A stretch of 64,000 bases of DNA from Photobacterium ganghwense (GTDB lineage Bacteria > Pseudomonadota > Gammaproteobacteria > Enterobacterales > Vibrionaceae): the NCBI RefSeq assembly GCF_003025595.1, contig NZ_PYMI01000004.1, positions 186,001-250,000 on the forward strand, given 5' to 3'. How positions within the stretch are numbered: the first letter of the stretch is position 1; each line of letters opens with the position of its first letter. A model generated the notes under the pieces. That model did no database searches and was not told where the DNA came from. It saw only the letters and a list, made by a program, of their open reading frames with translations. The position numbers and the translations under genes were made by a program. Below are positions 1-8,425 of the stretch, in pieces.

Positions 1-2
1 AA

Positions 3-59
3 GATGCTTTTGTCATCAACCACCCAGCTAAAGGAGAGCCAAATGTCTGGTTTTACTGA
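3..59 (+). CDS. C-terminal tail of an unidentified phage gene (partial)
   Basis: From base 3 an open frame runs into the window and ends at a TGA at 57-59, giving a tail that ends in GEPNVWFY. The next start codon (43) lies inside it, the tight overlap seen between co-translated phage genes. Nothing more than the tail is visible, so no function can be given; the alternative is that the first base stretch is non-coding leader. Confidence 0.3.
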   Translation, partial: DAFVINHPAKGEPNVWFY

Positions 60-141
60 TAAACGTTCAAACAATGATTCAGATAAGTTCCATGTGCCAC
101 AACGCGAAATCCCACCACCACCAACCAAAAATAAGGATTAA
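43..141 (+). CDS. Small 32-residue phage protein, unknown
   Basis: ATG at 43 follows a good ribosome site (AAAGGAGAG, 31-39) and is followed directly by the next gene at 144. The 32-residue product is polar, with a PPPP run near the end, and has no membrane segment or recognisable motif. Good initiation signal and tight packing argue that it is real; the small size keeps confidence moderate. Confidence 0.45.
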   Translation: MSGFTDKRSNNDSDKFHVPQREIPPPPTKNKD

Positions 142-143
142 AT

Positions 144-614
144 ATGTCGAGGCATGACACCCAATTTAAAATTCGTTACTCCAATCGGTTAGAGCAAATG
201 AATGCTTGTTTCTATTCTCGATTAGATTCAGCAATGTCTATCCTACAAATTTTTCTAGGGTCTGCCGTTGTATCCAGTACTCAATTCAACACTGTAATTG
301 GGCTGTTCATTGCTTTGATTGCCGCAATCACACATACCGTTAAACCAGCAATAAAAGCTATTCATTCTGAGTATCAACATAAAAAATATGTTGAGCTTCT
401 AACACAAGAGCCAACATGTGATGATGCATTACTTGCTCAGTACAAAACGATCCAGAGTCAAGATAACGCTGTACTACAAATCTTTGACTCAGCTGCTTAT
501 GTGAGAGCAGGTATCGAGCTTGGTTGTGATGTTTCTAACATCACACTAACGAGACTCGAAATTGTTATGTCTTTTCTTGCTGGTGAATCCCTCTCAAGAA
601 CAAATAACAAGTAA
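144..614 (+). CDS. Phage-encoded small membrane protein (SLATT-like two-helix layout)
   Basis: 156 residues. A polar N-terminus is followed by hydrophobic stretches at about residues 30-43 and 49-65 (the second runs VIGLFIALIAAITH), then a soluble helical tail with HKKYVELL. Two close membrane segments and a helical cytoplasmic tail recall SLATT-type 2TM proteins, which are often effectors in nucleotide-signalling or phage defence loci, but I cannot confirm family membership from motifs alone. It starts two bases after the small gene at 43-141, so the two are co-translated, and it is convergent with the minus-strand early genes. It could also be a superinfection-exclusion protein. Confidence 0.5.
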   Translation: MSRHDTQFKIRYSNRLEQMNACFYSRLDSAMSILQIFLGSAVVSSTQFNTVIGLFIALIAAITHTVKPAIKAIHSEYQHKKYVELLTQEPTCDDALLAQYKTIQSQDNAVLQIFDSAAYVRAGIELGCDVSNITLTRLEIVMSFLAGESLSRTNNK

Positions 615-618
615 TCTC

Positions 619-642
619 ACGCCCCTTTTGGGGCGTTACTTT
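619..642. terminator. Bidirectional intrinsic terminator
   Basis: Stem ACGCCCC / GGGGCGT around a TTTT loop (619-636), followed by a T-rich tract on the plus strand. It separates the plus-strand membrane protein gene from the convergent minus-strand early genes and probably serves the plus-strand gene. Confidence 0.7.
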
Positions 643-667
643 TATCTCCCGCCAGACAATCACCCAC

Positions 668-895
668 TCATAACTCAGCGAACTCCTGTGTATCGCAAAT
701 CAAAAAACCGCCGCTATTTTCGCCTTTCAGCAACACGCCATTTTTTGCATGAGTACATTCCAGCACTTCGCAGGCGTTTTGAATGGCCAGTTCGAGAGAT
801 TCAAACTCACCCAGCTGCAGGTTCATTACTTCTTCGGTTGTTGCGTTACGTGTAATACCACCATCGGCACCAAGAAAAACAGCGAGGTAATTCAT
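668..895 (-). CDS. Phage early protein, 75 aa, unknown
   Basis: The start at 895 (MNYLAVFLGADGG) overlaps the stop of the upstream gene as ATGA, so I prefer it to the longer frame beginning at 952. The product is short and acidic, with no membrane segment and no motif I recognise. It is the last gene of the minus-strand early operon seen here. Coupling to its neighbour supports that it is translated. Confidence 0.6.
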   Translation of the reverse strand: MNYLAVFLGADGGITRNATTEEVMNLQLGEFESLELAIQNACEVLECTHAKNGVLLKGENSGGFLICDTQEFAEL

Positions 896-1308
896 GCCAC
901 TACCTCGCTCAACGAATTGTTGTGATGAACATCGTTGGTTTCCTGCCACCACGTTTCAATAACGGAAGGAACGGTGATTTGGCGATTATGGGCAGCCGTG
1001 AAAAACAAACCGCGAATAGCGCCCAATGCCTGAACTTCTAACTCAGAACCTGATTCCGCGTGATTAAACACACACATCCAGAACGCAAACCACCCGGCAA
1101 AAATCTTGTTTGGCTGAATTAACGTTGCGTCGTGAGCAACATGAAAGGATTGTACTTTCACCGTATCAAGCGCGAACCATTCACCAGAGACATCATGGAT
1201 GTATTGAAAGATATTCACGAAAACATCCACTTCGGCAGAGGTTAAACCAACAGAATCCAGCGATTCGGTCAGTTCATTAGCTGCTACCATAATGTGGGAT
1301 TGGCTCAT
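892..1308 (-). CDS. Phage early protein, 138 aa, unknown
   Basis: A soluble protein of the prophage early operon. Start at 1308 overlaps the stop of the upstream gene by four bases (ATGA), and its own stop overlaps the next start in the same way, a chain of coupled genes. Aromatic-rich middle (FAGWFAFWMCVF near residue 70) may be a hydrophobic core rather than a membrane span. No known family recognised. Confidence 0.65.
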   Translation of the reverse strand: MSQSHIMVAANELTESLDSVGLTSAEVDVFVNIFQYIHDVSGEWFALDTVKVQSFHVAHDATLIQPNKIFAGWFAFWMCVFNHAESGSELEVQALGAIRGLFFTAAHNRQITVPSVIETWWQETNDVHHNNSLSEVVA

Positions 1309-1886
1309 GCTTCACCCCCTGCGACAAAACCACGAATCAGTTCAGGGGTAGCCAGCCCAACCATGCCATAGGTTTCGTTTTCCAGCGCTTCAGCCAGAAG
1401 TTCAACCTCTGGGATATTTTGAGTATTCACATGACGGATTTCATAAAAGTTCAGCATTTGAGTGCCAGAGAACGGATGGGTTTCAGCGAATGTCGCCAGG
1501 TCATCCAGCGATTGAATGTTCAATACCGGCTTGGCTGGCTGCGCTTTGGCTTCAGCAACCAGTTCAATCAAATCATCTTCAATATCGAGTAGCTGTTGCA
1601 GTGGCGTCGCATTGTCTTTAATACGGTTGCGATTCAGATAGAACTTCGCTTCATAGTCGTTCCCCGATACCACTTGCGATTGCCAGTTAATATCAAACGC
1701 TCGCACAGAAAATTGAGCCGTGTACGGCAGAAACTCAACCAAAATTTTAATGATTTGGTGATGGGAAATAGCCAACCCCATGATCTCTTGAATCACGTCC
1801 AAACATTCACGGTGTTGGTTTTCTTGTTCGATAAAACACTCAAGAGATTGAGTGGATGCCTGACATGTAACGGTTCCCTGATTCAT
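1305..1886 (-). CDS. Phage early protein, 193 aa, unknown
   Basis: Mainly helical, acidic protein with no signal peptide or membrane segment. It is translationally coupled to the 138-aa gene downstream. A ribosome site (GGAGAG) precedes the start in the minus direction. In K139/P2-like phages this position, after the CII-like gene, holds small proteins of unknown function linked to replication or host takeover; no specific role can be read here. Confidence 0.65.
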   Translation of the reverse strand: MNQGTVTCQASTQSLECFIEQENQHRECLDVIQEIMGLAISHHQIIKILVEFLPYTAQFSVRAFDINWQSQVVSGNDYEAKFYLNRNRIKDNATPLQQLLDIEDDLIELVAEAKAQPAKPVLNIQSLDDLATFAETHPFSGTQMLNFYEIRHVNTQNIPEVELLAEALENETYGMVGLATPELIRGFVAGGEA

Positions 1887-1922
1887 GATGCTCTCCTGAC
1901 CAACTGATGCCCTGAGGGGCTG

Positions 1923-2204
1923 TTATCGAAATTCTTTTAAAGAGTGATGAGCCAATGGTTTCAAAGCATCGGCCAAAAGATTGATTGCCCGGTGAAGCGC
2001 CTTGCGTTCGTGCATGGTCATTTCATGCAGCTTCAAGGTGATATGACGTTGCTTTAAGCCCGCGGAAAAACACAATGTACGTTTTACCGACTCTTCCAAG
2101 TTGTCGTAACTCAGGCCAAGCCGGGTTTCGCAATTAAACAGTGCGTGGCACTTTGCAATAGAGTCTGACGCGGGACGAACAGGTGCAGAGTGAAAGCGTT
2201 GCAT
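1923..2204 (-). CDS. Phage early protein, 93 aa, unknown
   Basis: Basic 93-residue protein lying nine bases after the CII-like gene, with an AGGAGG-like ribosome site just upstream on the minus strand. Contains several His and Cys residues (KCHALFNCE near residue 18) but no clear zinc-binding spacing. Same operon as the other minus-strand early genes. Function unknown. Confidence 0.6.
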   Translation of the reverse strand: MQRFHSAPVRPASDSIAKCHALFNCETRLGLSYDNLEESVKRTLCFSAGLKQRHITLKLHEMTMHERKALHRAINLLADALKPLAHHSLKEFR

Positions 2205-2213
2205 TGCAACCTC

Positions 2214-2759
2214 CTAAGAAAGGCCAGGAATGGGCATAACACCCAATGCATCGACAGCGCATGAAAGCACCGGTACCGCTTGAAACTTGCCCTCGACTTC
2301 ATTCATGAGCATCACGAGTTCACGTACCGCACTTTGCGCGCGTTTAACCACTTGTTCTTTGGTGCGACGGTTAACTCGGTTAGTGGCGTTGATTTGAAGC
2401 GTATGAGCACTGAGCTCACCGGTTGCCGCATTAATTTCGAGCATTCGTTCAGGAAGCGTTCGCTTCAGGCTTTCAACCTGCCCAGCCGGCAGCGGTACCG
2501 CTGTAAGCCCCAGCTCTAGCAACAGGCCATCAACCATTTGCAAGTCCATTGCCCCGGTTTGAGGGTTCAGGGTGGCTTTGGTCAGTAACAGCAGCTCTTC
2601 TACAAACAGCTTATGAGGTTTGTTGGCATCGAGCTTGTTGCACTGCATTTGAGCATCTAGGCCGAACTTAGCAGCCAGATGCTTAATGACATGATCTTTA
2701 CTGAAAGTGGTGCATGCGTTGAGGAACGCAGTATGTTTAGGGCATTCATTTGCAGACAT
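2214..2759 (-). CDS. CII-like phage regulatory protein (Phage_CP76 type)
   Basis: 181 residues resembling the CII/CP76 regulatory proteins of K139- and P2-like phages: an N-terminal region typical of the family (HVIKHLAAKFG followed by KLFVEELLLLTKA) and a long helical C-terminus with NRVNRRTKEQVVKRAQSAVREL. These proteins are thought to act in the lysis-lysogeny choice or early replication. It sits second in the minus-strand operon, directly after Cox, the usual order in this phage group. Identification is by recall of the family pattern. Confidence 0.65.
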   Translation of the reverse strand: MSANECPKHTAFLNACTTFSKDHVIKHLAAKFGLDAQMQCNKLDANKPHKLFVEELLLLTKATLNPQTGAMDLQMVDGLLLELGLTAVPLPAGQVESLKRTLPERMLEINAATGELSAHTLQINATNRVNRRTKEQVVKRAQSAVRELVMLMNEVEGKFQAVPVLSCAVDALGVMPIPGLS

Positions 2760-2799
2760 AGTGGACTCCCATCCCCATTGCTATATTCAAATGACTTAG

Positions 2800-3015
2800 T
2801 TAGAACACCTGCGAATCCGCTTCTTTAACTAGCGCCAGCATGTTAATGAGCGGTTTTTCTTTTGGCTTACCGGGTGTTTTGGGGCGAATTGGGAGACGGC
2901 CTTCATGGAGCATTTTGTTGACCTGACCAATGGCTATACCCGTGATATCAGAGAACTTTTGAACTGTGACGTACGGTGAAAGTGGTGCACTAAAAACTAT
3001 TGATGTTGATTCCAT
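2800..3015 (-). CDS. cox: Cox-type excisionase / repressor of P2-like phages
   Basis: 71 residues from the start at 3015, chosen because AAAGGA lies seven bases upstream; a longer start at 3036 has no such site. The protein reads PYVTVQKFSDITG then IGQVNKMLHEGRLPIRP, a winged-helix layout like Cox/AlpA directionality factors. Cox proteins repress the lysogenic promoter and direct the integrase toward excision. It is divergent from the CI gene, the usual genetic-switch arrangement, and its partner integrase lies at 9038-10060. Confidence 0.75.
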   Translation of the reverse strand: MESTSIVFSAPLSPYVTVQKFSDITGIAIGQVNKMLHEGRLPIRPKTPGKPKEKPLINMLALVKEADSQVF

Positions 3016-3104
3016 GGTGGTATCCTTTAACGTCATTCAGATTACTTCTTATCACTCGAATTTGCAGCATTCAAAGTGAACTCAAATGGGATACTAGATC
3101 GTTT
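3016..3104. promoter_or_regulatory. Genetic switch region between cox and cI
   Basis: The 89 bases between the divergent Cox and CI genes must carry both the lytic (leftward) and lysogenic (rightward) promoters and the repressor operators. I see an AT-rich stretch and short imperfect inverted repeats but no operator I can name. Confidence 0.5.
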
Positions 3105-3695
3105 ATGAGTCATAATCAAGCTCATTTAAGTCCTCCATCGTATGATGGCGGTCGCAAAATCACAGAAAGATTACTTAAAGTAACTGGTTGCAGCAGCTTC
3201 AACCAGCTTGCTGAATATTTTGGAATCCCTAAGTCGACCATCGCTACGTGGCATCAACGCGAGATGACTCCTTTTGAAATAGCAACAAGGACTCATTTGA
3301 GTCTTGGCGTTTCACTTTCCTGGTTACTATTAGGTGAAGGGGAAATGTATGAAAGGGGTAAACCATCCAACTCGACAGACAATGTTGAGCTCCCCTACTT
3401 CAAACTCAAGAACGGCGAGCTCTTCGATAAAGGCAAGATGTTTTTTGATCCGCAGTTTCTGGAAGGGATGCCTGAATCAGAGCACTTGATGCTGGTTGAG
3501 TATGAGGGGCAGAAGCTGTTTGTGGATACGAGCAAGAACAAAGCGATCAGTGGCCAATACCTGATCAACATCGACGGTGATGTATCACTCAACTCAATGC
3601 AGAAGTTACCAGGAAACATGGTGGCGATAGAATTCTCTCAATCTACTGTTCAGCTGAATGAGGGAGATGTTGTGGTTGTTGGGAAGGTTCAATAA
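3105..3695 (+). CDS. CI-type phage repressor
   Basis: 196 residues from the ATG at 3105; the open frame extends upstream but the segment before MSHNQAH has no homology and lies in the switch region. N-terminal helix-turn-helix: ITERLLKVTGCSSFNQLAEY then FGIPKSTIATWHQR, the pattern of the Bacteriophage CI repressor domain, with SLSWLLLGEG closing it. The C-terminal half (YLINIDGDVSLNSMQKLPGN then GDVVVVGKV) resembles the oligomerisation domain of 186/K139-like CI proteins. It should hold the prophage silent by repressing the leftward promoter. No Ala-Gly self-cleavage site is obvious, as in 186 CI. Confidence 0.8.
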   Translation: MSHNQAHLSPPSYDGGRKITERLLKVTGCSSFNQLAEYFGIPKSTIATWHQREMTPFEIATRTHLSLGVSLSWLLLGEGEMYERGKPSNSTDNVELPYFKLKNGELFDKGKMFFDPQFLEGMPESEHLMLVEYEGQKLFVDTSKNKAISGQYLINIDGDVSLNSMQKLPGNMVAIEFSQSTVQLNEGDVVVVGKVQ

Positions 3696-3865
3696 AGCAA
3701 TCCGATATTAGCGTTTAATTATTGCCCTCACAAAACTGACACCAGACAAGAGATAACCAACAAGTACATGAATCACCCAGCTGTAACATACTTTGTGACG
3801 ATGCACATTGAAGCATATTGAATGTCAACATATAATGCAATTAGGGACATATTAGAGACATAACA

Positions 3866-4915
3866 ATGAATCAGCCAGCAAATACTACTGTGGTAAATAC
3901 TGCTCCAAACAATCAGCTCGAACAACTGTTGAATGGACTTGAGCAGACAGAAAACCTTGCATACACCAGGATAGTTGGTCGAACTTATGGCTTTGAAACT
4001 TCTAACCAATTGAAAAGAACTATAGAGAAGTTTAAGTCAGATATTCTATCTTCTGAGAGCTCTAAAGCAAAATGTACAGTTGATTCACTGGAAAAAATAG
4101 TCGATAGGGTTATTTGCTTCTCCGATCATCAGTATCGAATAGCCAAGCTTGACCCTAAAACAATGGCTGATGTCAGAAAAGCGGTTTTAGCTTATGATTT
4201 AAATAAGAATCCCAATACATACAGCAAGGTTTATCCATGTAAGGTCGATTTTGAAAAAAACTCGAAAGCACCTACAGGTGATTTTCTCTGTAAAATTACG
4301 GATTCAGGTGACGGAGTTTTATGTATTTTCGCTACTGTTATTAAAGAAAAAGTACATAAATATTCATCTATGTCAAGTTTAATGGTTAACAAGCAATACT
4401 TTAATTGTGTGTTTATCCCTTATAACGAAAATTTTATTGAGTTTTTAGTTACAAGAGATGTAAACCAAAAACAAATCGGTCGGTTTTTTAATAAGCTTGA
4501 AACAGAATTTATTAACATTATCAATATCCCAGGCGTGAAAGGAAAGTTAGAGTATGTAAACTTTCATAAGGCAATTATTAATTATTTCAAAGATAAAAAG
4601 TCTGGTCGAGTACCACATGCTATTTTATCTCCTGATGGCAACTCCAGGGATGCACATCTAAAAGACTTACAGAGTAAAACATATTGTGCTAGAACTCAAA
4701 GAGTCGAAGATGAAGAAAAGAAATTAACATATATATGCCGTTCTATTCTCATTCGATGGAAATATCACAACGATAAGAATCATGAGGTAGAAATGGGTAT
4801 TTTCCCAACTAGGCATGATTGGGAAAATAAAGAGTGTTATGATTTCTACATAAAAAAACCAAGTGATAGTCTAAGCTTACTGAACATAATCAAAGATATT
4901 ATATCAAGGTCATAA
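3866..4915 (+). CDS. Unknown protein, first gene of a three-gene AT-rich cargo module
   Basis: 349 residues, lysine- and asparagine-rich, no membrane segment or signal peptide. The middle (VFIPYNENFIEFLVTRDV, then QIGRFFNKLETEFINI) is beta/alpha but matches no family I can name. The AT-rich base use differs from the neighbouring phage genes and continues through the next two genes, so the three were probably gained together. The next gene starts one base after the stop. The position between the repressor and integrase is where P2-like prophages carry accessory, often antiviral, genes. Possible role: sensor or accessory part of a defence system. Confidence 0.6.
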   Translation: MNQPANTTVVNTAPNNQLEQLLNGLEQTENLAYTRIVGRTYGFETSNQLKRTIEKFKSDILSSESSKAKCTVDSLEKIVDRVICFSDHQYRIAKLDPKTMADVRKAVLAYDLNKNPNTYSKVYPCKVDFEKNSKAPTGDFLCKITDSGDGVLCIFATVIKEKVHKYSSMSSLMVNKQYFNCVFIPYNENFIEFLVTRDVNQKQIGRFFNKLETEFINIINIPGVKGKLEYVNFHKAIINYFKDKKSGRVPHAILSPDGNSRDAHLKDLQSKTYCARTQRVEDEEKKLTYICRSILIRWKYHNDKNHEVEMGIFPTRHDWENKECYDFYIKKPSDSLSLLNIIKDIISRS

Positions 4916-4916
4916 T

Positions 4917-5321
4917 ATGACTATTAAGAAGATAAAAGAAAAGGTTTATAACATTGATGTATGCATCGGCAACAATGCCGATGCAGTAGACCACCTTAAA
5001 AGTTTTATTTCTTATGTGGAAAACAATGAACACGTAAACTATTTTCCTTTAACTAGACTAATGGAAGCATCTAACTGTAACTCCCCAATAGATGCACTTC
5101 AAGTTGCAATATTTTTCAGTTCAGCTGAACAACAACTATTAGATATAACCTTCTGTTATTTTGATTATGATGGTGAAGAGATTGAGGTAGATGTTGAAAG
5201 TTTTAGAGAAGCCTTAGCTAATAATACACCACCTTACTCTGTCGAAACTGGTTTGCCAATTGATGACTTTGAGCCTAGAAGGCTTGGTTTTTTTTGTATG
5301 CTGAATGAAGAAATGTTGTAA
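4917..5321 (+). CDS. Unknown acidic protein, second gene of the cargo module
   Basis: 134 residues, strongly acidic (FDYDGEEIEVDVESFREALA near residues 79-98), soluble. It lies one base after the first gene and two bases before the nuclease-like gene, so all three are likely translated as a unit. An acidic small protein next to a nuclease could be an immunity or regulatory partner, but that is a guess from context. Confidence 0.6.
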   Translation: MTIKKIKEKVYNIDVCIGNNADAVDHLKSFISYVENNEHVNYFPLTRLMEASNCNSPIDALQVAIFFSSAEQQLLDITFCYFDYDGEEIEVDVESFREALANNTPPYSVETGLPIDDFEPRRLGFFCMLNEEML

Positions 5322-5323
5322 TT

Positions 5324-6160
5324 ATGGTCAAGCATAGATCTTCACAAGAGCTTTTTGAGGCCTATCATGAACATCCAGACTTTAATAACCTTTTATTAGA
5401 ATTAACTGAAAGGCTTCCAAACTCACCTTATGATAAGTTTGTTTTTCAACTGCATAATCATATAAATCAAATAATTATTAATCTTGAAAAGACAAAAGAT
5501 AAATACTCTTCTTTTGATGAGGATTCTATAACCAACTATATATGCTCAAATCTTGATTCAATGGGTTATACTGCATCTGAACAAACAAAACAAGTAGGAG
5601 CCGTTGATCTAACTGTTAAGGAAGGTGATTACACTTGGATCGCTGAAGCTAAAATAGATTATCACAACACAAAGATACTTGAAGGTTTAATACAATTATT
5701 AACACGCTATATTACAAGAGACAAAAAAGCAGGCTTCTTTGTTTATTTTAAAGGGAAAAATTTCAATAAAAGAGTATCTAGCTTTATTCATTATCTAAAA
5801 GACGAGAAATTGTGGTCTGAACATACTAATAAAAAACCACCAGAACTCGCTGAAGAATGTAAATCCATTTTTCGTACCATCGAGGTTATTAAAGAAAATG
5901 AAAGCTATTTAGAGTGTAAATTTCAATGTCCTGGAGTGGAGAACATTGCTGTTAGATGTTTCTTTGTGAATCTCTCTTTTTGGCCTGCTGATACTTCTGC
6001 TGAGAAAGCTAACTATATTAGAACTAATAATGCAGAGCACGAACTAACCGAATTTTACTTTGATTTGTTAGATTCTGACTCTGAAATAGATAAACACAAA
6101 CTTCTTAGTATATTAGAGAGAAAGTTTCGAAATATTGATCCCGACGATTTTAGATCATAG
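5324..6160 (+). CDS. PD-(D/E)XK nuclease-like protein, third gene of the cargo module
   Basis: 278 residues. Residues about 88-106 read GAVDLTVKEGDYTWIAEAK: a D, a beta turn, then E-x-K, the core of the PD-(D/E)XK nuclease fold, followed by a helix and LLTRYITRDKKAGFFVYFKG as the usual next strand. That suggests a metal-dependent endonuclease. The N-terminal 80 residues are helical (HNHINQIIINLEKTKDKYSS). Coupled to two unknown genes in an AT-rich cargo block of a prophage, it is the most likely effector of a three-gene antiviral or restriction-like module. The family is not one I can name. Confidence 0.65.
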   Translation: MVKHRSSQELFEAYHEHPDFNNLLLELTERLPNSPYDKFVFQLHNHINQIIINLEKTKDKYSSFDEDSITNYICSNLDSMGYTASEQTKQVGAVDLTVKEGDYTWIAEAKIDYHNTKILEGLIQLLTRYITRDKKAGFFVYFKGKNFNKRVSSFIHYLKDEKLWSEHTNKKPPELAEECKSIFRTIEVIKENESYLECKFQCPGVENIAVRCFFVNLSFWPADTSAEKANYIRTNNAEHELTEFYFDLLDSDSEIDKHKLLSILERKFRNIDPDDFRS

Positions 6161-6189
6161 AAATGATATACATAAGCCGCTGACACGGC

Positions 6190-6540
6190 TTATTGAGTCA
6201 TGCTATCCGGGCAATAAGATGACAGATAGGCATTGATCACCACTTTTCCTGCCGGCTCCTTTGGTTTATCCAATGCCTTTACTGAGTTTAATATCTTGCT
6301 CGCTATTTCATGATTTGTCGTAGTCCCCTCTACTCGACAAGGACCAACTCGTGAGATAGCCCTTTGCCCTTCTAATCCATCGGCTATACCAAGTATGTAG
6401 AGCATAGCAAATTGAAAGCCTTTATCCCCTTGCTCACTAATGACAATTAACCTGTCCGTTTTCATCCCCGTCCAGGCGACTTCTTGCGCGTGGGTATGAC
6501 ATGTGAAAAATAACGCTATGGCTAGTATCCAATTTTTCAT
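6190..6540 (-). CDS. Small secreted protein, possibly Rap1a/Tai-like
   Basis: 116 residues with a clear Sec signal peptide (hydrophobic LAIALFFT core, then HTHA before QEV). The mature part holds two Cys (GPCRVEG and SSYCPDSM) and YILGIADGLEGQR, loosely like Rap1a/Tai periplasmic immunity proteins, which carry a G-Y-x-x-G-x-x-D segment and a conserved disulfide. It is convergent with the nuclease gene. Could be a lysogenic conversion protein. Family assignment is tentative. Confidence 0.5.
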   Translation of the reverse strand: MKNWILAIALFFTCHTHAQEVAWTGMKTDRLIVISEQGDKGFQFAMLYILGIADGLEGQRAISRVGPCRVEGTTTNHEIASKILNSVKALDKPKEPAGKVVINAYLSSYCPDSMTQ

Positions 6541-6818
6541 TGCTTACCTCGTTCATGCCAAAAAAATTGCAAGCCCAGCGAGGCTTATCCACACGCATCC
6601 ATCGGGTTGAACAAGCCACTCGTTGCTTTTATGTTTGAGGTTTCTGCAAAGTAATTTCATCCCGCCTCCCTTTGGTTTCTATCAGCCAGTTAACGTCGAT
6701 AACTCCTGTAAATCCATTTATTAAGCGTAAGATTGCGTCGCATAGCGCAGTTCAAGGATTGACCAATACGCCACCTTTCATTGATACTGGTGGCATATTT
6801 ATTTTTTGAAGGAATGTC

Positions 6819-7673
6819 ATGTTAGAAGTTGAATTCACAGTTGATGGTAGCCGCTGCACAACTAGTATGTTCATGGAGGATCCTGATACATATCAGGGCC
6901 AAATAATCTGCATTGAATGCGGAAAAAGAGCTTGGTTTACGAAAGCCTACAAAGTCAGAGACTATGAAAGAACGGCTTGCTTCAATGCGCATCATGAAAA
7001 TGGCTGTAACAGGGCTACAACAATCCTGGAAGCCGAAAACATGGAAGGCATTGATGCAGATGAAAGCAGCGATAACAAATCAGCCGATATCATCGTAAAT
7101 CTCGATAAGACCAAACATGGCAGCATTGATAAAACAGCTGACAGCGACAAAACGACAGCCCCACCCCACAACTGGCAGCCTTCTCCTCGCCTCCAGGTTA
7201 TCGGTGGTAGAGCTGGCTTTCCGATGGATAAGTCCCTCAGACAAATTCTAAGCTACCTTATCAAAAACCCTGAATATGGTAGTGGGAAGTCCATAAGAAT
7301 TATTACTGACTCCGACCGCGTAATGGTCGAAGGAATGTTTAGGGACAATTTAGTCGAAGTCCCTCACATCGAAGAACGCCACTATCGTCAAGAACAGATT
7401 TTCTGGGGGATGATAACCAGCTATACAGAAAAGCCAAATGGCTCAGTATGGTTGAACTACGGCACTTGGTCACAACCAAGCATCATTTTAGATAGCGAGC
7501 TTAAATTTGATTTAATGGACAAGTTAAAAATCAACAGCTTGGAGCGGTTTAAAGGATCGTACTTTATCCTGGTTGGCATTGTAGGCAATTCAAAAAAAGG
7601 AAAGCCTATTCTCAAAACGGGCTTTCCTAAGTACATGAATTTTATTAACTATCGAGAGACTGACATTCAATGA
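6819..7673 (+). CDS. Cys/His-cluster phage protein, unknown
   Basis: 284 residues. An N-terminal putative zinc site comprises IICIECGKRAWF (CxxC, residues about 30-41), ACFNAHHENGC around residue 55, then a charged Asp/Lys-rich linker, then a beta-rich C-terminal domain with Gly/Lys turns (GIVGNSKKGKPILKTGFPKY). The layout suggests a nucleic-acid binding protein. It overlaps the convergent neighbour by seven bases. Function unknown. Confidence 0.5.
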   Translation: MLEVEFTVDGSRCTTSMFMEDPDTYQGQIICIECGKRAWFTKAYKVRDYERTACFNAHHENGCNRATTILEAENMEGIDADESSDNKSADIIVNLDKTKHGSIDKTADSDKTTAPPHNWQPSPRLQVIGGRAGFPMDKSLRQILSYLIKNPEYGSGKSIRIITDSDRVMVEGMFRDNLVEVPHIEERHYRQEQIFWGMITSYTEKPNGSVWLNYGTWSQPSIILDSELKFDLMDKLKINSLERFKGSYFILVGIVGNSKKGKPILKTGFPKYMNFINYRETDIQ

Positions 7674-8389
7674 TGATAGCTTAAAACCAGAACAAGATGG
7701 CGAAAATTACCAAGGGCCCAATGACCTTCACGAAGCTGGTCTAAATCGGGCTGTTCCAACCCTTCAGCAGACCAAGGTACAACTCCATTTACTGGTGAAT
7801 CTCCGCCGGGTAAAAGATCTACTAATACCTTTTTATTATCACTATCATAAACCTTAACCACGCCCCATTTACAAACACCAAAGGCCCATAGCTTGTGTCC
7901 TGCAATACTTTGGGTGTGATCGCTAATCAGCGTACCATGTTGTTCCAACAAAGTTAGATACACATGTTTGGTTATACTTGAAGCTTGAAACTCAGGATCT
8001 ACATATGCGCCACGGATTTGTTTACCTGAAACAACGTTTTCTTCTCCCAACGTTACTTCCATGTCACGAAAGATATACCTTGCAACACACTGTTCGTTAT
8101 GCACAGGAATGCCCAAGGCTAGCGCATCTTCAGCAGCTTTGAACTTACACTGGGACTCACTGAAAGCTTCTTCGGCATACTCTTCAGGATACTCATCACC
8201 TTCGGCATAGTTCAATTTATAGACAATGACAGCACCTGTATACATGCTTCTTTCTATAGCCCGAATCTCTAAGCGATACAGAAAACCATCAATTGCATTA
8301 TAAAAGTGACAATCATATGTAGATGGAAGAAGGCCCTGAACTTCTTCGTCCAGGGCCTTCGAATACACTTGAGTGATGGCTGGAGCCAT
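7667..8389 (-). CDS. GNAT-like acyltransferase fold protein, unknown
   Basis: 240 residues. The middle (GAYVDPEFQASSITKHVYLTLL then GTLISDHTQSIAG) recalls GNAT acyltransferases, where a V-D-P strand is followed by an acyl-CoA binding loop and a helix; the canonical R/Q-x-x-G-x-G/A motif is not clear. It is followed upstream on the same strand, 36 bases away, by a 111-residue partner gene. Acetyltransferase-like proteins in small two-gene phage units can be toxins or modify host or invading-phage proteins. Confidence in fold is low. Confidence 0.45.
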   Translation of the reverse strand: MAPAITQVYSKALDEEVQGLLPSTYDCHFYNAIDGFLYRLEIRAIERSMYTGAVIVYKLNYAEGDEYPEEYAEEAFSESQCKFKAAEDALALGIPVHNEQCVARYIFRDMEVTLGEENVVSGKQIRGAYVDPEFQASSITKHVYLTLLEQHGTLISDHTQSIAGHKLWAFGVCKWGVVKVYDSDNKKVLVDLLPGGDSPVNGVVPWSAEGLEQPDLDQLREGHWALGNFRHLVLVLSYHH

Positions 8390-8425
8390 AGATTAACCAA
8401 TCTCCGTATAAGGTTAATATAAGCT

